Below are positions 32,136 to 44,215 of a stretch of DNA of 64,000 bases, one piece after another (the stretch's first letter is position 1; the number at the start of each line of letters is the position of its first letter). The stretch is from Tolypeutes matacus (Eukaryota > Chordata > Mammalia > Cingulata > Chlamyphoridae), in the NCBI GenBank assembly GCA_026826555.1, contig JAKSZT010053764.1, positions 14,094,543 to 14,158,542 on the forward strand, read 5' to 3'. The position numbers and the translations under genes were made by a program. The notes under the pieces are model-generated. The model made no database searches. It was given only the letters and a program-made list of their open reading frames with translations, and was not told the origin of the DNA.

Positions 32136-33860
32136 CCATCTTTTGATGATTGCTGCTTTCATTAGAATGTCGTACATAAGGACTTGTCTACTTGGCTGCA
32201 TCAACGTCCATGGGAAAAGCTGGCACATGGTCACTGGCATGCCAATTATTTTGAATGATTGCCTTAAAGCTGCAGACCAAGAGTAGAAAAAGAAGGCACA
32301 GGTCCCTTGATCCTTAAGTCATTATGGCTCCAACAGTCACTGTTTGTCCTTTTCTCCCATTGCTCCAGGAAAGTTTTACAAGTAAAATATCTATAAACTA
32401 CTGGGCATCTTTCAAAATTTATAGATCAAATCCCATTATGACAAACTCCAGAGGACATTTGAAATGCATTCGTTGTACTGAAAGTTTGTGTATTAAATTG
32501 TTTGAAATCTATGCCATGGCTGAGAAATCATTTGCTGAAAAGATATTTTATAAAAAGCAGTTACTGTAACAGAGGGTTGTTCCATAAGCATCCCATCAAA
32601 TGATCTCACTGCTTCCTGCTTCCACCTGGTACATTTCTCAATGTAATTCATAAGCACTTACTTTTGAAAGCCATCAGGAGCCAGTGTCCTGATGCTACAG
32701 AAGGATTTGGTTAGCTTAGTAGACCAGTGCACCTCAAGGGTGGCGGATGCATCTAGTTTATTCTTGTACCCTGGAGCTCCTGCCCAGCACCTTGAACATA
32801 ATATGAAATGTTTGATAAATGAATGCATAACTAAGTGACTAAAATGCCTGAATTAATTAGAATCAAGTTAGAAGAACCATCATGAGACTATTCCCCATAT
32901 TAGTTTATTTACAAATAGTCACCAAAAATATTTCACATGTACATAGTATCAAAGCAAAACTGGGATCTCACAAAAGCAGAACAAACTCATTGAATCATCC
33001 GAATATCCTGCAGGCCAGTCAAGGTATTATTTCTTCTAATTGGCATTCCTACAAGTGGTTAATTTCCCCCGCCCCCATGCCTGACTTGCAAGCACTCAGG
33101 TGCAAAATTTGTTCCTAGCTTTGCGACCATCCAAATAATCACTCCCCATCTGAATCTTGGAACCAGAATCGCCCACTGATGGGTACAAATGAGGGAGAAA
33201 TATGTCAGCACACACGGGCACTGGCTCATGGCAATGAAGATTTATTTGATCCACATAGCCAAGTGATCATCAGAAGGAAGTAATCAGGAGAATGAAATTC
33301 CAGGGTGGGTTCTCTCAGGACCTCCTTTGTTCAACAGCATGGCCCTGACTTTTTCATAACAGAGCTTGGATCCAGAGGATAATGCCTTTGTTAATTCCAA
33401 ATCTTGCTTGAAGATGTTGACCCTGAAAATATCGAGACTTTTGAGCTCAATTTTTGTTTGTAAATGAATTTAAACTCTTGTTTTCTGCTCCTTCGTTGTC
33501 ATTGGAATTTATTTGGCTACCGGCTCTGAACTGCTATTTGAAAAGAGCAGCGCCATATGCAGCACATGCATATTCAGTGGTGCAGTTCTTTTTCTGGGGG
33601 GGAAGGAGGAGGACCAGGACTCATGGCTCACAATATGAATTTGCATCCCACTTTGCATAAATTTGCATGTGGACTTCATAAGCCTTTAATTTCAAGTATG
33701 TAAGATGAAACAAATCAATGCAATCTACAGCAATTGTTTTCCAAGGCATTAATCACATGAAATACATACCAGCTTTCCTTAACCAATTAATTTAATCATA
33801 CCCAAGGTTTAGAGACAGGAAAGTAGTGAATAATGGCTGCTAAGTGCCTGGTCTAGGCTG
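32136..33860. other. Repeat-poor block with enhancer-like motif content
   Basis: No transposon recognised over about 1.7 kb. The region 33450-33800 has several octamer motifs, ATTA cores and an E-box-like catatg. No coding potential is visible: the longest frame is about 80 codons with no domain. Confidence 0.4.
33639..33668 (+). promoter_or_regulatory. Cluster of octamer (POU) motifs
   Basis: Two exact ATTTGCAT octamers (33639-33646, 33661-33668) with a near match ctttgcat between them (33651-33658), all on one strand within 30 bp. Octamers bind POU proteins such as OCT1 and OCT4. That this is a working enhancer is inference. Confidence 0.4.
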
Positions 33861-33869
33861 GAAAGATGT

Positions 33870-34320
33870 ATACATAGTGACACTGCCCCAATATGTCTCC
33901 CTTCCAACCCTCATGCCTCCAGTGGAAGATTATATTATGGTTTGCCCAGTATTCCATTTTCTCTCTCTTCAATGCCACTCTCTGCAGGAGGATTATACAG
34001 GTCCACAGAGGAGTGGGCATATAATTTACTTTGGCCAATGAAATGTGAGCAGAAGTGATGTGTGTCCCTTCAAGGAAGAAGCTTTAAGAGTTAGCCCATG
34101 GTTCACCATCTCTCATTGTCCTCTGCAACAAGATTAATGGTATTCCATATAGTGATTGCTCCATCAATCTGAATCCCAGGGTGAAGTCAAACTGAAGCCC
34201 CAGGGACACCTACGATGGATAGGGAGCAAAAGACATGCAGTGGCTTGTTGTAAACACTGATATTTTCAGGTTGGTTGTTGTTGCAGCATGTGGTAGCCTA
34301 TCCTGGCTGACACATTTCCT
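33870..34320 (+). repeat. Ancient LTR remnant (MaLR/ERVL-like)
   Basis: 'ggccaatgaaatgtgagcag', 'aagtgatgtgtgtcccttc' and 'tggtagcctatcctggctga' are in the order of an old placental LTR that is also present at about 45640-46105. Confidence 0.55.
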
Positions 34321-34378
34321 GGATTATTACAATGAACTGTAATTTGGGTTCAGGTGGTTGTCTCCATTTTGTGTACAT

Positions 34379-34432
34379 AAGAATATGTGCCTAACTACTA
34401 CTACTACTAATAAAAAAGAATATGTGCCCAAC
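34379..34432 (+). repeat. Direct repeat flanking a short TAC-rich tract
   Basis: aagaatatgtgcctaac (34379-34395) and aagaatatgtgcccaac (34416-34432) differ by one base in 17. Between them lie only 20 bases, four TAC units and TAATAAA. This looks like a target duplication around a bare retroposon tail, or a small templated duplication. Confidence 0.5.
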
Positions 34433-35899
34433 ATTGTGGGGGAGACAAAAATTGAATTATAAGGCCCATGTGGCTGATAAACATGTGAAGTGGTTGGGGT
34501 AATAATCTATACTTTCAAGATATTAAATGTCATCAAAATGTAGAGCAACATAATATATATTATACCCTCTCTATTTGAGTGAGATTAGATAGACTATTCA
34601 GATTTCTTAAGATTGGCAAATCCATAAAAATTTAGTCTATATTGAAAGAGAAATGAACTTTCCCTTTGTGATATCTTGGAATTCTTTATATTCCATTATT
34701 GGAAAAGCTTCATTTGAATGCTATTTTTTTAAACATGTTTCCTCATATCTTCCAATCCACTATGAATTTACAGTGAAGGAATTTGAAACCATAGGACGTA
34801 CACAGTGAATACTGAATTTCAAACAATGAAACCTTAAATCCTGAATTTGAGAAACCAAGTTTTCTCTATTTCTAAAGTGCAAAAGAAATGCACAGTACAA
34901 CCTAAAAATAACATAGAGATACAGGTTACAGAAATACAGGCTACAACTTTCCTTCCAGAAGACCAAGTCTAGGGACTTTGCTTATGCTTCCCTACAGCAC
35001 TGTCCTACAAATTCCAACATGAAGCAGCCTGCCCCTATTCCTAAGAACACTGGAAGTCAAGGGAGGGGATCTATGTAATGCTGAGGGCTATTTTTATTCC
35101 CATAATGAAAAGATTAGAAGTATATATGATACTACTCCCAAGAGAGGATAAGGAATCATAAATCACAAACATTTGTTTTCTTATTCTTTTCCTGGGCACA
35201 CATAGCTAAGAAATGTTTGTGCATTTTACAATCTATTTGGCACTAAGCACGTTATTATTTATGCTCTCTAGATTACATGGTAATCATCCTTGAATTGAAT
35301 CTACTTCCTCTCCAGTATAATCTCAATGTAATTAGTAGTTTGAAGGTTGTTTAAGAACTTTAACAGACCTATTAGAAGAATGAATTTTCGCTGAAGCAAG
35401 AAAAAATATTTCCAGAAATTTTACACTGTGTTAAACAAACCCCAAGAAAAGAGAAAAAACATTCAGAGTGCCAAAACAAAAGGAAAACAAAAGAGAAATG
35501 GGCAGTCTATGAGAAGTTTGGAGATGCTAAGGAGTTCACTTGCAACTCTGATGCTTTTCAGGCAAGAAATCTTCCAGCAGTGAGACCTCCTGGTTGTCCT
35601 TAGATTACAGAGAGCACAAGAATGGTTTTTCTCAGCTCAATTTCTTGCCTAGAGCCAGAAACAGTATGGTTAGAAGACTGGTTAGGAAAACAATTTTCTA
35701 GGTGCTTTCTCAGTTCAGAAGCCTCAGAATGAGTCAGAATTGGGGATGAATGTTTAAAACTCATATAATTCTGAATAATAAATGCCTGTTAACTCAGCTT
35801 TGGAATGAAAACTGATCCTTGGGTTTGGACATTTATATGAGAAGAGGGGTGAAGTGGGCCATCAAATAGAATCAAGTCTTTCCTAAGGAGTGTTGTGTT
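34433..35899. other. AT-rich unassigned sequence
   Basis: No repeat or exon recognised. Mixed AT-rich DNA with short A-rich runs (about 35400-35490). Confidence 0.35.
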
Positions 35900-36600
35900 T
35901 TTTTTCAATTGGTAGATCGTGTGATTGAGATCGTGCTCTTCTGCAATCAAGTGAGTCCTGTTTCCACAAGGATAATTCCCGAGTGTGTTTCAACAATTCT
36001 GTGGTTCCTAAACATTCCTTCAAGAAACAAGAGAATTTTTATATCAGTCCTCTGGAGCTCTCAAGTTCCTGAGTCTTGGCTGTCTGGTGGTATCAACAGG
36101 GCACTGTGGAGCTGTCTGGTCTTGTCTGGGAGAGGAGAAGGGGCTTCTGGGCCAGGGTCCAATCTGGTGATTAACCCAGTATTTTCACTTTCAGGAAGAT
36201 GGCACACACAGCATCCAGTCTCAGCCTCTTCCTCCTGGAGTGGCTTCAATTGTGTCTTTCGAATTGAGGTTCTAGAATTCTGACTGGAGCAGGGCTCTTC
36301 TCCAGTGTGGAGAGAGAAGGCCAGTCTTGGGACTGAGACAGACCTCCAAGTACCCAATCTGTAGCTAAGATGTGACCTGCCCCTTGGATCTGCCTTGTCC
36401 TCCTCATTGTTCCTGTGCAGAGCAATTTCCCACTGCTCTTTCTGTGTTTCAAGATTTTCCTGTAGCTTTGCAGTCAAGTTGGTGGTAATTTTCCACTGGT
36501 TTGCAATGAAGCTTCAGATGTGACCTATGATCTCAATGTCACCATAATTTAGCCATCCCTAATATGCCCATTCTTTGGAACGCCAACTTTTATTGCTATA
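35900..36600 (-). other. Unassigned segment with a 138-codon minus-strand frame
   Basis: The frame 36477-36061 starts with a short charged, helix-like stretch (residues 1-30, rich in Glu, Lys and Gln) and then becomes low-complexity Pro/Ser/Thr text. No domain, no splice-linked neighbour and no poly(A) context were found. It could be an old L1 5' region, an exon-derived pseudogene or chance. Confidence 0.3.
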
Positions 36601-37190
36601 ATAATTCTCACATTATTTATAAATAATAGAGTGCCATAAATACTGACCTTCAGGGCCAGCACAAGTCCTTTTTAATCAGGCTCTAGCCTGGCTGAGGTAA
36701 AAGTCCAGCTCTTTGTAACATTTTATTGTAGACGGCTATGTCTAGGACATTTAGGGACACAGGTATTGTGAAACCATAAAAGTGACATTGTTGGGCTTAG
36801 AAATAAGCACAGTAGAACTCCATTGTAATCTTGATGTTATATGGTAAAGCAAACCCCTGTCACAGAGATTTTTGCCCTTAGGTAAGACAGCTGCATACAG
36901 CAGGCCTGTGTATCTACACAGGAGATTGTTTCTGGGTAGGCATTGATTTGACCCTCCAGGAGAACAAAAGCTATGACACTTTTAAGAGATATTACTTTAC
37001 CTTATTTTTTTTTCCTGTGGAACAGGTAAGGATAGTTCCCTGGTTACAAAGAAAAACAAGCAAACAAATAAACTTAAGATTTAAAAACATGACTAAGTCT
37101 GATACTGAGACAAAACTGAAAAGCAAAACAACCATGGTTGCAGGGAAAACTCTCCATTCAGAAGTTTCCTGGCAGTTTCTTGCAAAAAGG
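36601..37190. other. Unassigned sequence
   Basis: AT-rich, with nothing recognised. Confidence 0.35.
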
Positions 37191-37199
37191 AACTAACTT

Positions 37200-37760
37200 G
37201 TGCATCAGTTGGGATGTCACCTGGAATCAGGATTATACAGAGATGGTTGAGTTGAAAAGGTTTTAATGCAGAGGGTATTTGCATTAAGAGTGGGTGGTTA
37301 AGGTGGCCAATGAGAGGCTGCGGCACCCAGGGACTAGCAATAGTGGGAAGTCATTACTGCTTCTATACCTGAAGGCACAAAGGAAGGAAACAGTGTTGTT
37401 GGATTCCAGTAAGGGATGGACCTTGGAGGAAGGGCCCCTGGTGAGAGCTACAGTCATGGAAGGATGGAGCCATCACCAGGACCCCAGCATCAAACAGGAA
37501 ACAAGTAGGAAGAAAGGTCCCAAGTTCTCTGTCCCTCCACCCTAAAATCTCCTGCTGGTGCCTCTAAACCCAGTGAGAAGCCAAGTTCAAGGGGCTCTAA
37601 TGGTACGATCTATAGGGTTCAGGCTCCTGGAGCGCAGAGTAGGGCAGAGAAGGAATCATGGAGGGAAAGGAGATGGGCAGGCAAAAGGGGAGGAGCCTGT
37701 GCAGCCAGGCAAGCTCCTCGCCCACCAACTATTCTCCCCCCTTTTCTTTGGCAGTATTCT
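37200..37760. repeat. Probable ancient LTR remnant, family unassigned
   Basis: 'gggatgtcacctggaatcag', 'ggttgagttgaaaaggtttt', 'gtggccaatgagaggctg' and 'cagtcatggaaggatggagc' recall an old LTR class. No termini or duplications could be set. Confidence 0.4.
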
Positions 37761-37764
37761 ATTT

Positions 37765-38460
37765 TGGTTTTAGGAGATGTTGAGATCTATAAAGGCAAAC
37801 GGAGTGGAAAAATGAGACCTTAGTCTTGCCAAGGGGACTCGGTTTTTGCCATACGTCCATGTGCCCTTAGCCTGAACTTGTCTAATTTTCCTCTACATGA
37901 GCCTCCCTTTGAGCCCTTTCTTAATTTCCCATAGATATGTAGTTCTACTGTTTCCATCCTTCCATACTTAGTCATCCAAATTTATACTCTATCTTTTCAT
38001 ATATACCAATATCTGATAACATTATAAAGCATCATCCTTACCAGATATATTCATAATGGGCACCAAAATTTGATACTTTGGTAATGTCACAGAGGCCTTC
38101 TCTACAAACATTCAGTCTCTACCAAACATGACACCTCTGTGATGGGGAAGAATGAAGGCAAGAACTTGAGTCAATGAACACGGGCATCTTCCATTCATGG
38201 AGAGTAGGAGGAGACTCTGACAATGCAGGGTGGTACTAAAGGAAGATCAATAACTTCAAGCTGGAATGGAAATGGCATGAACAGAAGCAGTAGGAAAAAT
38301 GGTTCTAGAACCCCGACCTGCTCCCAGGTGTCAGAAAATTTTCAGAAAGCTATTTGGTGGTGGCTTGTGAGGAAAAGAGACTTCACCTTGGAGGCAGCAT
38401 AGAACAGAAACCAGTTCTTCATGTGATTTACAATAACCTAGGCCTCGGTTAATCTGGTAT
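37765..38460. other. Unassigned sequence
   Basis: No repeat or exon recognised. Confidence 0.35.
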
Positions 38461-38464
38461 CTTT

Positions 38465-38625
38465 CCTTTGAAGCTGTGGGATCTTGTAAAAGTTATTTTA
38501 CTCTCTCTGCCTTAGTTTCTTCATCAGATAAATGGGGATAGCACCTAGCATTTATAAGTTGTGAGAAGTCAATGTCATAGCATGTATAAAGCATTTGATG
38601 TATAGTAGGCACTGAAAAGACATTA
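38465..38625 (+). repeat. MIR remnant
   Basis: Sense MIR: 'ttactctctctgccttagtt', 'cttcatcagataaatgggga', 'tgtatagtaggcactg'. Confidence 0.85.
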
Positions 38626-39257
38626 ATTTCCTTCTCTTCTTTTAAAATTCAAGCCAATCCTACTTTACCATATTATTTTGATGTACTCAAGTAGGGCCAA
38701 ATCATTCCCCATGCCCCAACTGCAAATCAGAAGGAAAAATAATTTAGACTCTGCATTCCTCAGGTTTAATTTGCTATTTCAAAGTTTTCTTTTGTTTCTA
38801 ACTGAACACATGTCCTAAAAATAATTAAAAGGGAAAAAATACCCTCACTTATGATAAAGAAAAACAAAATTCACAATATATGTCAGTGAATATTTCTGCT
38901 AAAGCCTAACAAAGAGGGAAAAGTAGATCTAGAAGGAAGGGAAAGGACAAAGAGAAGCAGAGAGTTTTACAAATCTTGTGAGCATGCCATTTTACAAGTC
39001 AAATTGATGACAAGAATAAGTGCTATTACGGCAATTTTCAGTCTGTTTGCTATTTTGATTGCTGTGAATATGCTGAAGAATGGCATGTATTTATGTACTG
39101 ATAAATAAAGCAGCAGGCAAAGCTGGGGATCCTCAAAACCAAAAAATATTTTTTCTCTCTAGAGTAAGGCTTGAGAAGAGGTTATAGCAGATTTGGGGTC
39201 TTGTGCTAGCATTTTCCTACGGAGGGCAGGGGATGCTGGTCCCTAGATCATAACAGC
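38626..39257. other. AT-rich unassigned sequence
   Basis: No family recognised. Confidence 0.35.
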
Positions 39258-39713
39258 TGTGCATTCGTTTCCCAGGCTGCTTTAACTAGTTACCACAAAC
39301 TTGGTAGCTTCAAGCAGTCCTGAAAGGAGAAGTCCAAAACGGGTCAGCAGGGCTTCTGCAGGCCCTAGGGGAGCATCTGCGTCCTTGCCTTTTCTGGCTT
39401 CTAGGGGATGCCCACACTCCTTGGCTCATGGCCCCATTTCCCTTGGACCCCTGCTTTCCCCCGTCATATCTCCTCTTTCCCTCTGCTTCCGTTGTCATAG
39501 TGGCTTTTCTGCCTCTGACCATCCTGCCTGCCATTCTTAAGGACTCCTGGGATTACTCTGGGCTTCCCTGGATAATCCAGGATAATCTCTCTACCTCAAA
39601 ATCCTTAACTTAATCACATCTGCAGAGCCCATTTTGCCATGTCAAGTGGCTTATGCACAAGTTCCAGGGATTGGGCTGTGGCATCTTTGGGAGCCATTAT
39701 CGAGCCTCCCACA
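39258..39713 (-). mobile_element. MLT1-type MaLR solo LTR
   Basis: The antisense MLT1 text is clear along its length: 'tttcccaggctgctttaac', 'taccacaaac', 'ttgccttttctggcttctag', 'cactccttggctcatggccc', 'ataatccaggataatctctc' and 'ccagggattgggctgtggca'. MLT1 belongs to the ERVL-MaLR group and was active early in placental evolution. The 79-codon plus-strand frame in it is a by-product. Confidence 0.9.
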
Positions 39714-39754
39714 GGCAGTTTCTTCAAAGTCTCATTATCATCAAAGCATCAGGT

Positions 39755-39882
39755 ATAACGCAGTGATAAGAAGCTTTGGAGTCAGACTGCCTCAGCACAA
39801 ATCCTGCCTCTGGTCCTCACCAACTAGGTGCTTTGAGGACAATTATAGTGCCTACCTCTCGGATTGCTGTGAGTGCTAAATG
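39755..39882 (+). repeat. MIR remnant
   Basis: Sense MIR 5' half: 'tttggagtcagactgcctca', 'aatcctgcctctggtcct', 'attgctgtgagtgctaaatg'. Confidence 0.85.
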
Positions 39883-39902
39883 GAAAAAAAAAAAAAAAAA
39901 AA
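39883..39902 (+). repeat. Poly(A) tract inside the MIR
   Basis: A run of about 19 A breaks the MIR before 'ggcttgtaaggggccttgg'. Likely slippage expansion. Confidence 0.8.
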
Positions 39903-41055
39903 GGCTTGTAAGGGGCCTTGGTCTTCGTGCCTGATCAAGGTTAGCTATTATCATCATTTTTGTTATTATTAATAAATAACAAAAAAGAATAGAATGGGCA
40001 TGACTCACAAAGTCAAGATCAGAGGGAAGCTGTTTAGTTTAGTTTAGTATTTTTTTAATTGCCTAGTTACTTAGGGAATCTGCTGAAAGTTTATTAGGAC
40101 TTAGAAATTCAGACGTTAGTTTTGCAAGCCACAAAACATTCCTGCTTTCACTGTAAGCATATAGGAGAATTTATTCATCCATTCATTCAGTGGCTCTTTA
40201 TTGAGGCAAAGGAGCGTCTGAGTTTTCAATACAACTTTCTTTTTCCATATGCAAATCATTCATTTATTCATTTATTAATAACTTTGTTAATTCTGAAAAG
40301 TTTTCTGAGAAATACATATTGGCAAAATGGCCCTCATATTTACTTCCACACTCAAAGCAGCATTCATCCACCCATTTCTCATTTACTCAGCACCTCTTCT
40401 GTTCCAGGTCCTGTCAGCTGACAAATTCAATGATGAGGCAAAGACAGAGGAAGTGTGGCCCTTCACCTGAAGGAGGCCAGAGTCTTGCAAAGGAGACACG
40501 TACACACATGTGACACTGACCACTAGACACAGCAAAAGGTTCCAATCCAAAAATTCTCTGACCCCCTCACTGCTTGCCACAAGCTTTGCATGAGATTCTA
40601 GGATTCTAGGTGAAGCCTAAAGCTTGCGGCCTTCCTGCTATGACCCTCTCAGATGCCTGAAAGGCAGGAAGAAGTTAACCACTGGAATGGAGAGATAGTG
40701 CTTTTCCTTCCATTGAGAAACTGGTGCTGAAATAATGCTGAGGGGGTAGGTGCAAAAGGGCATAAAACAGATGGCCTGGAGGTGGAAGATCATTAGTAAC
40801 CCCAGAAGCTCTGCCACGAGAGCTGCTTAACACTCTGCTAATCAGATTAATCCCACCCCAAGTCATGCAGCCTTGAATCCCTGAGCTCCACGTGGCTCTT
40901 CTTCTCACTCTCTGACATCAGGATTGGCAAAACCCTAGCTGCAGGCTCTGAGGCAGGCACCGCTCCCTCCTCCTGCTGGGTTTCTTTGCTCTAGAAGTCC
41001 ACACCAGAATGTGGGCCTGTGGCCTTATTCCAACCCCCTGGTTAGAACTGGTTTC
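39903..41055. other. Unassigned sequence
   Basis: The tail of the MIR continues for a short way to about 39970. Further on, 'catttactcagcacctcttc' and 'caaagacagaggaagtgtgg' (about 40378-40465) resemble old LINE/MIR debris. No exon seen. Confidence 0.35.
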
Positions 41056-41059
41056 TGGA

Positions 41060-41250
41060 AGATTAGAGCTGAAAGGGAGTTTAGCCATTAACAGGGTCCA
41101 CAATCTTGGTCTACAGATCAAGTTTTACCGAGACGGTCAGCGGTCAGCCAAAGCACACAGCCAGTACGAGCTAAGAATAGAACTTAGGCTTGCGGATCCA
41201 TTGGCCTTCAGTTCAGCCCACCTTCTCCTACTGAGAGCACACAGCTAGAA
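41060..41250 (-). repeat. MIR remnant
   Basis: Antisense MIR with 'aagcacacagccagtacgag', 'gaatagaacttaggcttg'. Moderately diverged. Confidence 0.65.
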
Positions 41251-41441
41251 GTCCTAGAGTGGTTTCAATACAGTAACTTGGATGACCTGCTGCTTTAGAT
41301 TATTCATATTAATATTTTCATTGGATGAAGATAATTGAAGATCAAATAGTGATAACAGGGACATTTTTCTTTTCTCTCACATGTAGATTTGTGTCTACCT
41401 CCTGGACAGAAATTTTCAGACCCGAAGGCATGTGGCCTAGA

Positions 41442-41596
41442 GCAGTGGTTCTCAAACCTGGGAACTTATTAGAAATGTGAATTCTTGAGGCCATCCAGAC
41501 CTATTGAATCAGAAACTCTGGTTATGGGGCCCAGCCATCTGCGTCTTAACAAGCTCTCCATTTGATTCTGATGAACAGTAAAGTCTGAGACTACTG
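41442..41596 (+). mobile_element. MER5-type hAT-Charlie element with perfect 8-bp duplication
   Basis: Starts cagtggttctcaaac and ends gactactg, with internal 'attgaatcagaaactctgg'. GCCTAGAG is found on both sides (41434-41441, 41597-41604), the 8-bp target duplication expected for hAT transposases. 155 bp, non-coding. Confidence 0.85.
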
Positions 41597-41604
41597 GCCT
41601 AGAG

Positions 41605-43120
41605 AAAGCAGTGCTTTCAAAGGTAAGATTGGACTTTTGCCTTGGAAATAGTCAATGGGTATATTATGTAATTACAATGTAACAAAGTGAAAGGTTTTTT
41701 TCCCTCTAAACTGTGAGCACGTCTTTTCCAAGGAGCAATTTACTCACAGACAAAATCATAACTATGTATGTGAAATGTAGCATTTATTAAAAGCCTACGT
41801 AGATTTCTGTTAAATGACAAGATTGCTGAGATGCAAGCAGTGCTGCCAAGCACACTATGTGGTATGGAACTTAAAAATAATTTGGTTTATTAATTTTGAA
41901 ACTAAATAAGGTACAAAAATATAGTATCCCAAACTGTATTAAGACATAGGAATAAAGCAGCCCATAAACACCAGATTGGGGACACAAGCTATAAGAATAC
42001 CAGATATCACATTTTCACACCACCGCCTCTCATTATCAAATCCTCCAGCAGGGTACCACAGAAAAATTGCCTGTCAACAGACTGAAATGAATAGTATGGG
42101 ATCCTTGGTATTATTCTCTTAGAATTCAATTTACACTAAATGCAGAAAGAGCCAAGGAAGGGGTTGGGTATGGGGTCAGAGAATGGTCATGTACATTAGA
42201 AAAATTAAATTCTGGCTTTCCACAATAGAGACACATCTGCCTAAAATTCCTAGTGCACAATTGCTTTTACCAAGCAGTTTTGCCCCTCCCCACTGCAGGC
42301 TCAGGTTTACACTCGGTGTCACCAGGCTGCCTCTGGCTCAACCAATACCGCTTGGTTTACCACCCTCCTCCAAAGTGATCCTTGTAAAGAGGTGTGAAAG
42401 TCATGTGGCAATTTAAGGTATGTTTATTTCTCTAATTCCCACCGATGTGATGCGGCAGACGCTGTTGGTTGCCTATCCAATAGCCATTTCTCCTTTATTC
42501 CTTGCTAAGAAAACCTGATTTTTTTCATATTGCAAGGAAAAACGGAAAGACTTTTAAATGGACCAAAAGACTACTAGGTGTCTTCAATGGAAAATTGCAT
42601 ATTGTTTAGAGCACACTCTCTCTGAGGATCTGATTTTATGGGATTTGTGCCTTTCTTTGTCTTTGAGCTATTTTATAACTCTGTAGAGACAGAAATAGTG
42701 GTAGTAAAACTGGTAGTAAAACAAATTGTTCTTGTCTATAGATATTCAAATAAATGCTGTCTGGTGGAGGTTAATTGACTTTCCTCTCCCACTGTCAAAG
42801 AAGTGAGTTTTGCATCTATTAAATTCATTTCAGCATTCATGATCATCTTATATATTTGTTTGGTCTTTGGGTTCTCTTTGGAAATGGTTATAACTTCTTT
42901 TCTGGTTCCCTCCTTAATTAATGAGTGAAACAAAATCTTCAACACTTGTTCCTTTGATATCTGTATGAGAGTCATGTTTAAATTTTTTTTAAATGATCAT
43001 TTAATAGTGTATTCTGCAATAATGTATCTAGGGAATATAGTCCCCTTCCTAACTCTAAGAGATAAACCATGATAAATTTAATCTAACCATAACAATGATC
43101 ATCTTATTCCCCTTTACCTT
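41605..43120. other. Unassigned sequence
   Basis: Mixed AT-rich DNA. A minus-strand open frame of 79 codons (42975-42736) gives a Lys/Glu/Ile-rich helical text without a known motif. No exon chain or repeat was recognised. Confidence 0.35.
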
Positions 43121-43124
43121 TGAC

Positions 43125-43385
43125 TGGTTTGGAAGAGATCATGTGGCCACATTCTGGTCAATGAGAAATAGGGGGCGGGGGCAGGGTTTGAGAGACATTT
43201 ATCTCCTGACAAGTAACTACAGGAAGTGAAGAGCTTTTTAGATGTTGTCTTATGAAAACAGGATGCTTGGAAATGTAACTGCCACCTTAGAGAACCTCAG
43301 AAGAGCCAGGTCAAGCCCTGACATCATTTATTGAGCCTCTGAATTAATCAACGCAGAAACTGCTTCCTCTAGAGTTGCTGTAATA
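43125..43385 (+). mobile_element. MLT1-like LTR fragment
   Basis: 'catgtggccacattctggtc', 'gaaaacaggatgcttggaaa' and 'tgcttcctctagagttgctg' are in MLT1-like order. The start is lost, and the next LTR follows closely. Confidence 0.6.
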
Positions 43386-43426
43386 TGAGATTATTCTTCC
43401 TCATTGCTGAGGCCATTTCAGTGGGT

Positions 43427-43755
43427 AGTAGATTGAATTGTGCCCCAGTGTGGACATGTTTTTGGTCTTGGTCTGCCTTCTAATGCCTGTGGACCCATTG
43501 TAAATAGGATCTCTTCAAGACATTATTTCAGTTAAGGTATGGCCTGACTGAATCAGGTTGGGTTTTAATGGGATTTGGAGCTCTTTATAAGCAGAATGAA
43601 AGACAGAGAGAGAAGCCACAGAAGACTGCCAGCCAGAAGATACCAACCCCAGGAGGAGGCATGTCTTCTGGCTTCTGAAACTGTGAGCCAGGAAATTCCT
43701 GTTATTAAGCCAACTCATGGTATGGTATTTGTTTTAATGCTAGGAAACCAAAACA
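43427..43755 (+). mobile_element. MaLR-type LTR (family A), shortened
   Basis: Sense orientation: 'tagattgaattgtgcccca', 'acccattgtaaataggatc', 'ctttataagcagaatgaaag', ending 'aggaaaccaaaaca'. It is shorter than the family norm because most of its 3' middle is missing. No convincing flanking duplication. Confidence 0.7.
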
Positions 43756-44129
43756 GCTGGTTATTCAGCTACATGCATACATAAGCGTTTTAACAAATAT
43801 AGTCAAAGACTAAAAAAAAATGCCCAAGAAATCTGACCTGGTCTGTGGGTTTCTGTGGTACATCATGTGTGCTGTGGTGGTGGTCTGGGTGGGGAGGGAT
43901 GGCTATGCAAGGAAAGGGTATAGAGGAACAGCATAGTAGGGTGGAATGTGATGATACCCATTGTTGTGACCATACCATCCGTCATGCCTTTCTTCCCTAT
44001 GCCCTACTCCAGATCTCAAAATAGCAAAGCTAGTCTACAGTCCAGGTCTATTATCCCCCATAAGACACTTTCTTCAACTATAAAAGACAATTAGATATGC
44101 CATATTGGAAGTGGTCCATGCACTGTCAT

Positions 44130-44215
44130 CATCATTCCCATTAATTGAATGCTTACTACATGTCAGTAAATTTGATAAACAAGTCAGGCATATTATACTA
44201 TTTATACAACAGCTG
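44130..44215 (-). repeat. MIR fragment
   Basis: A short antisense MIR end: 'ttgaatgcttactacatgtc' and 'caggcatattatactattta'. Confidence 0.5.

Noticed and set aside
39301..39613. Short plus-strand frames of 61-79 codons
   Set aside because: They lie in the antisense of an MLT1 LTR.
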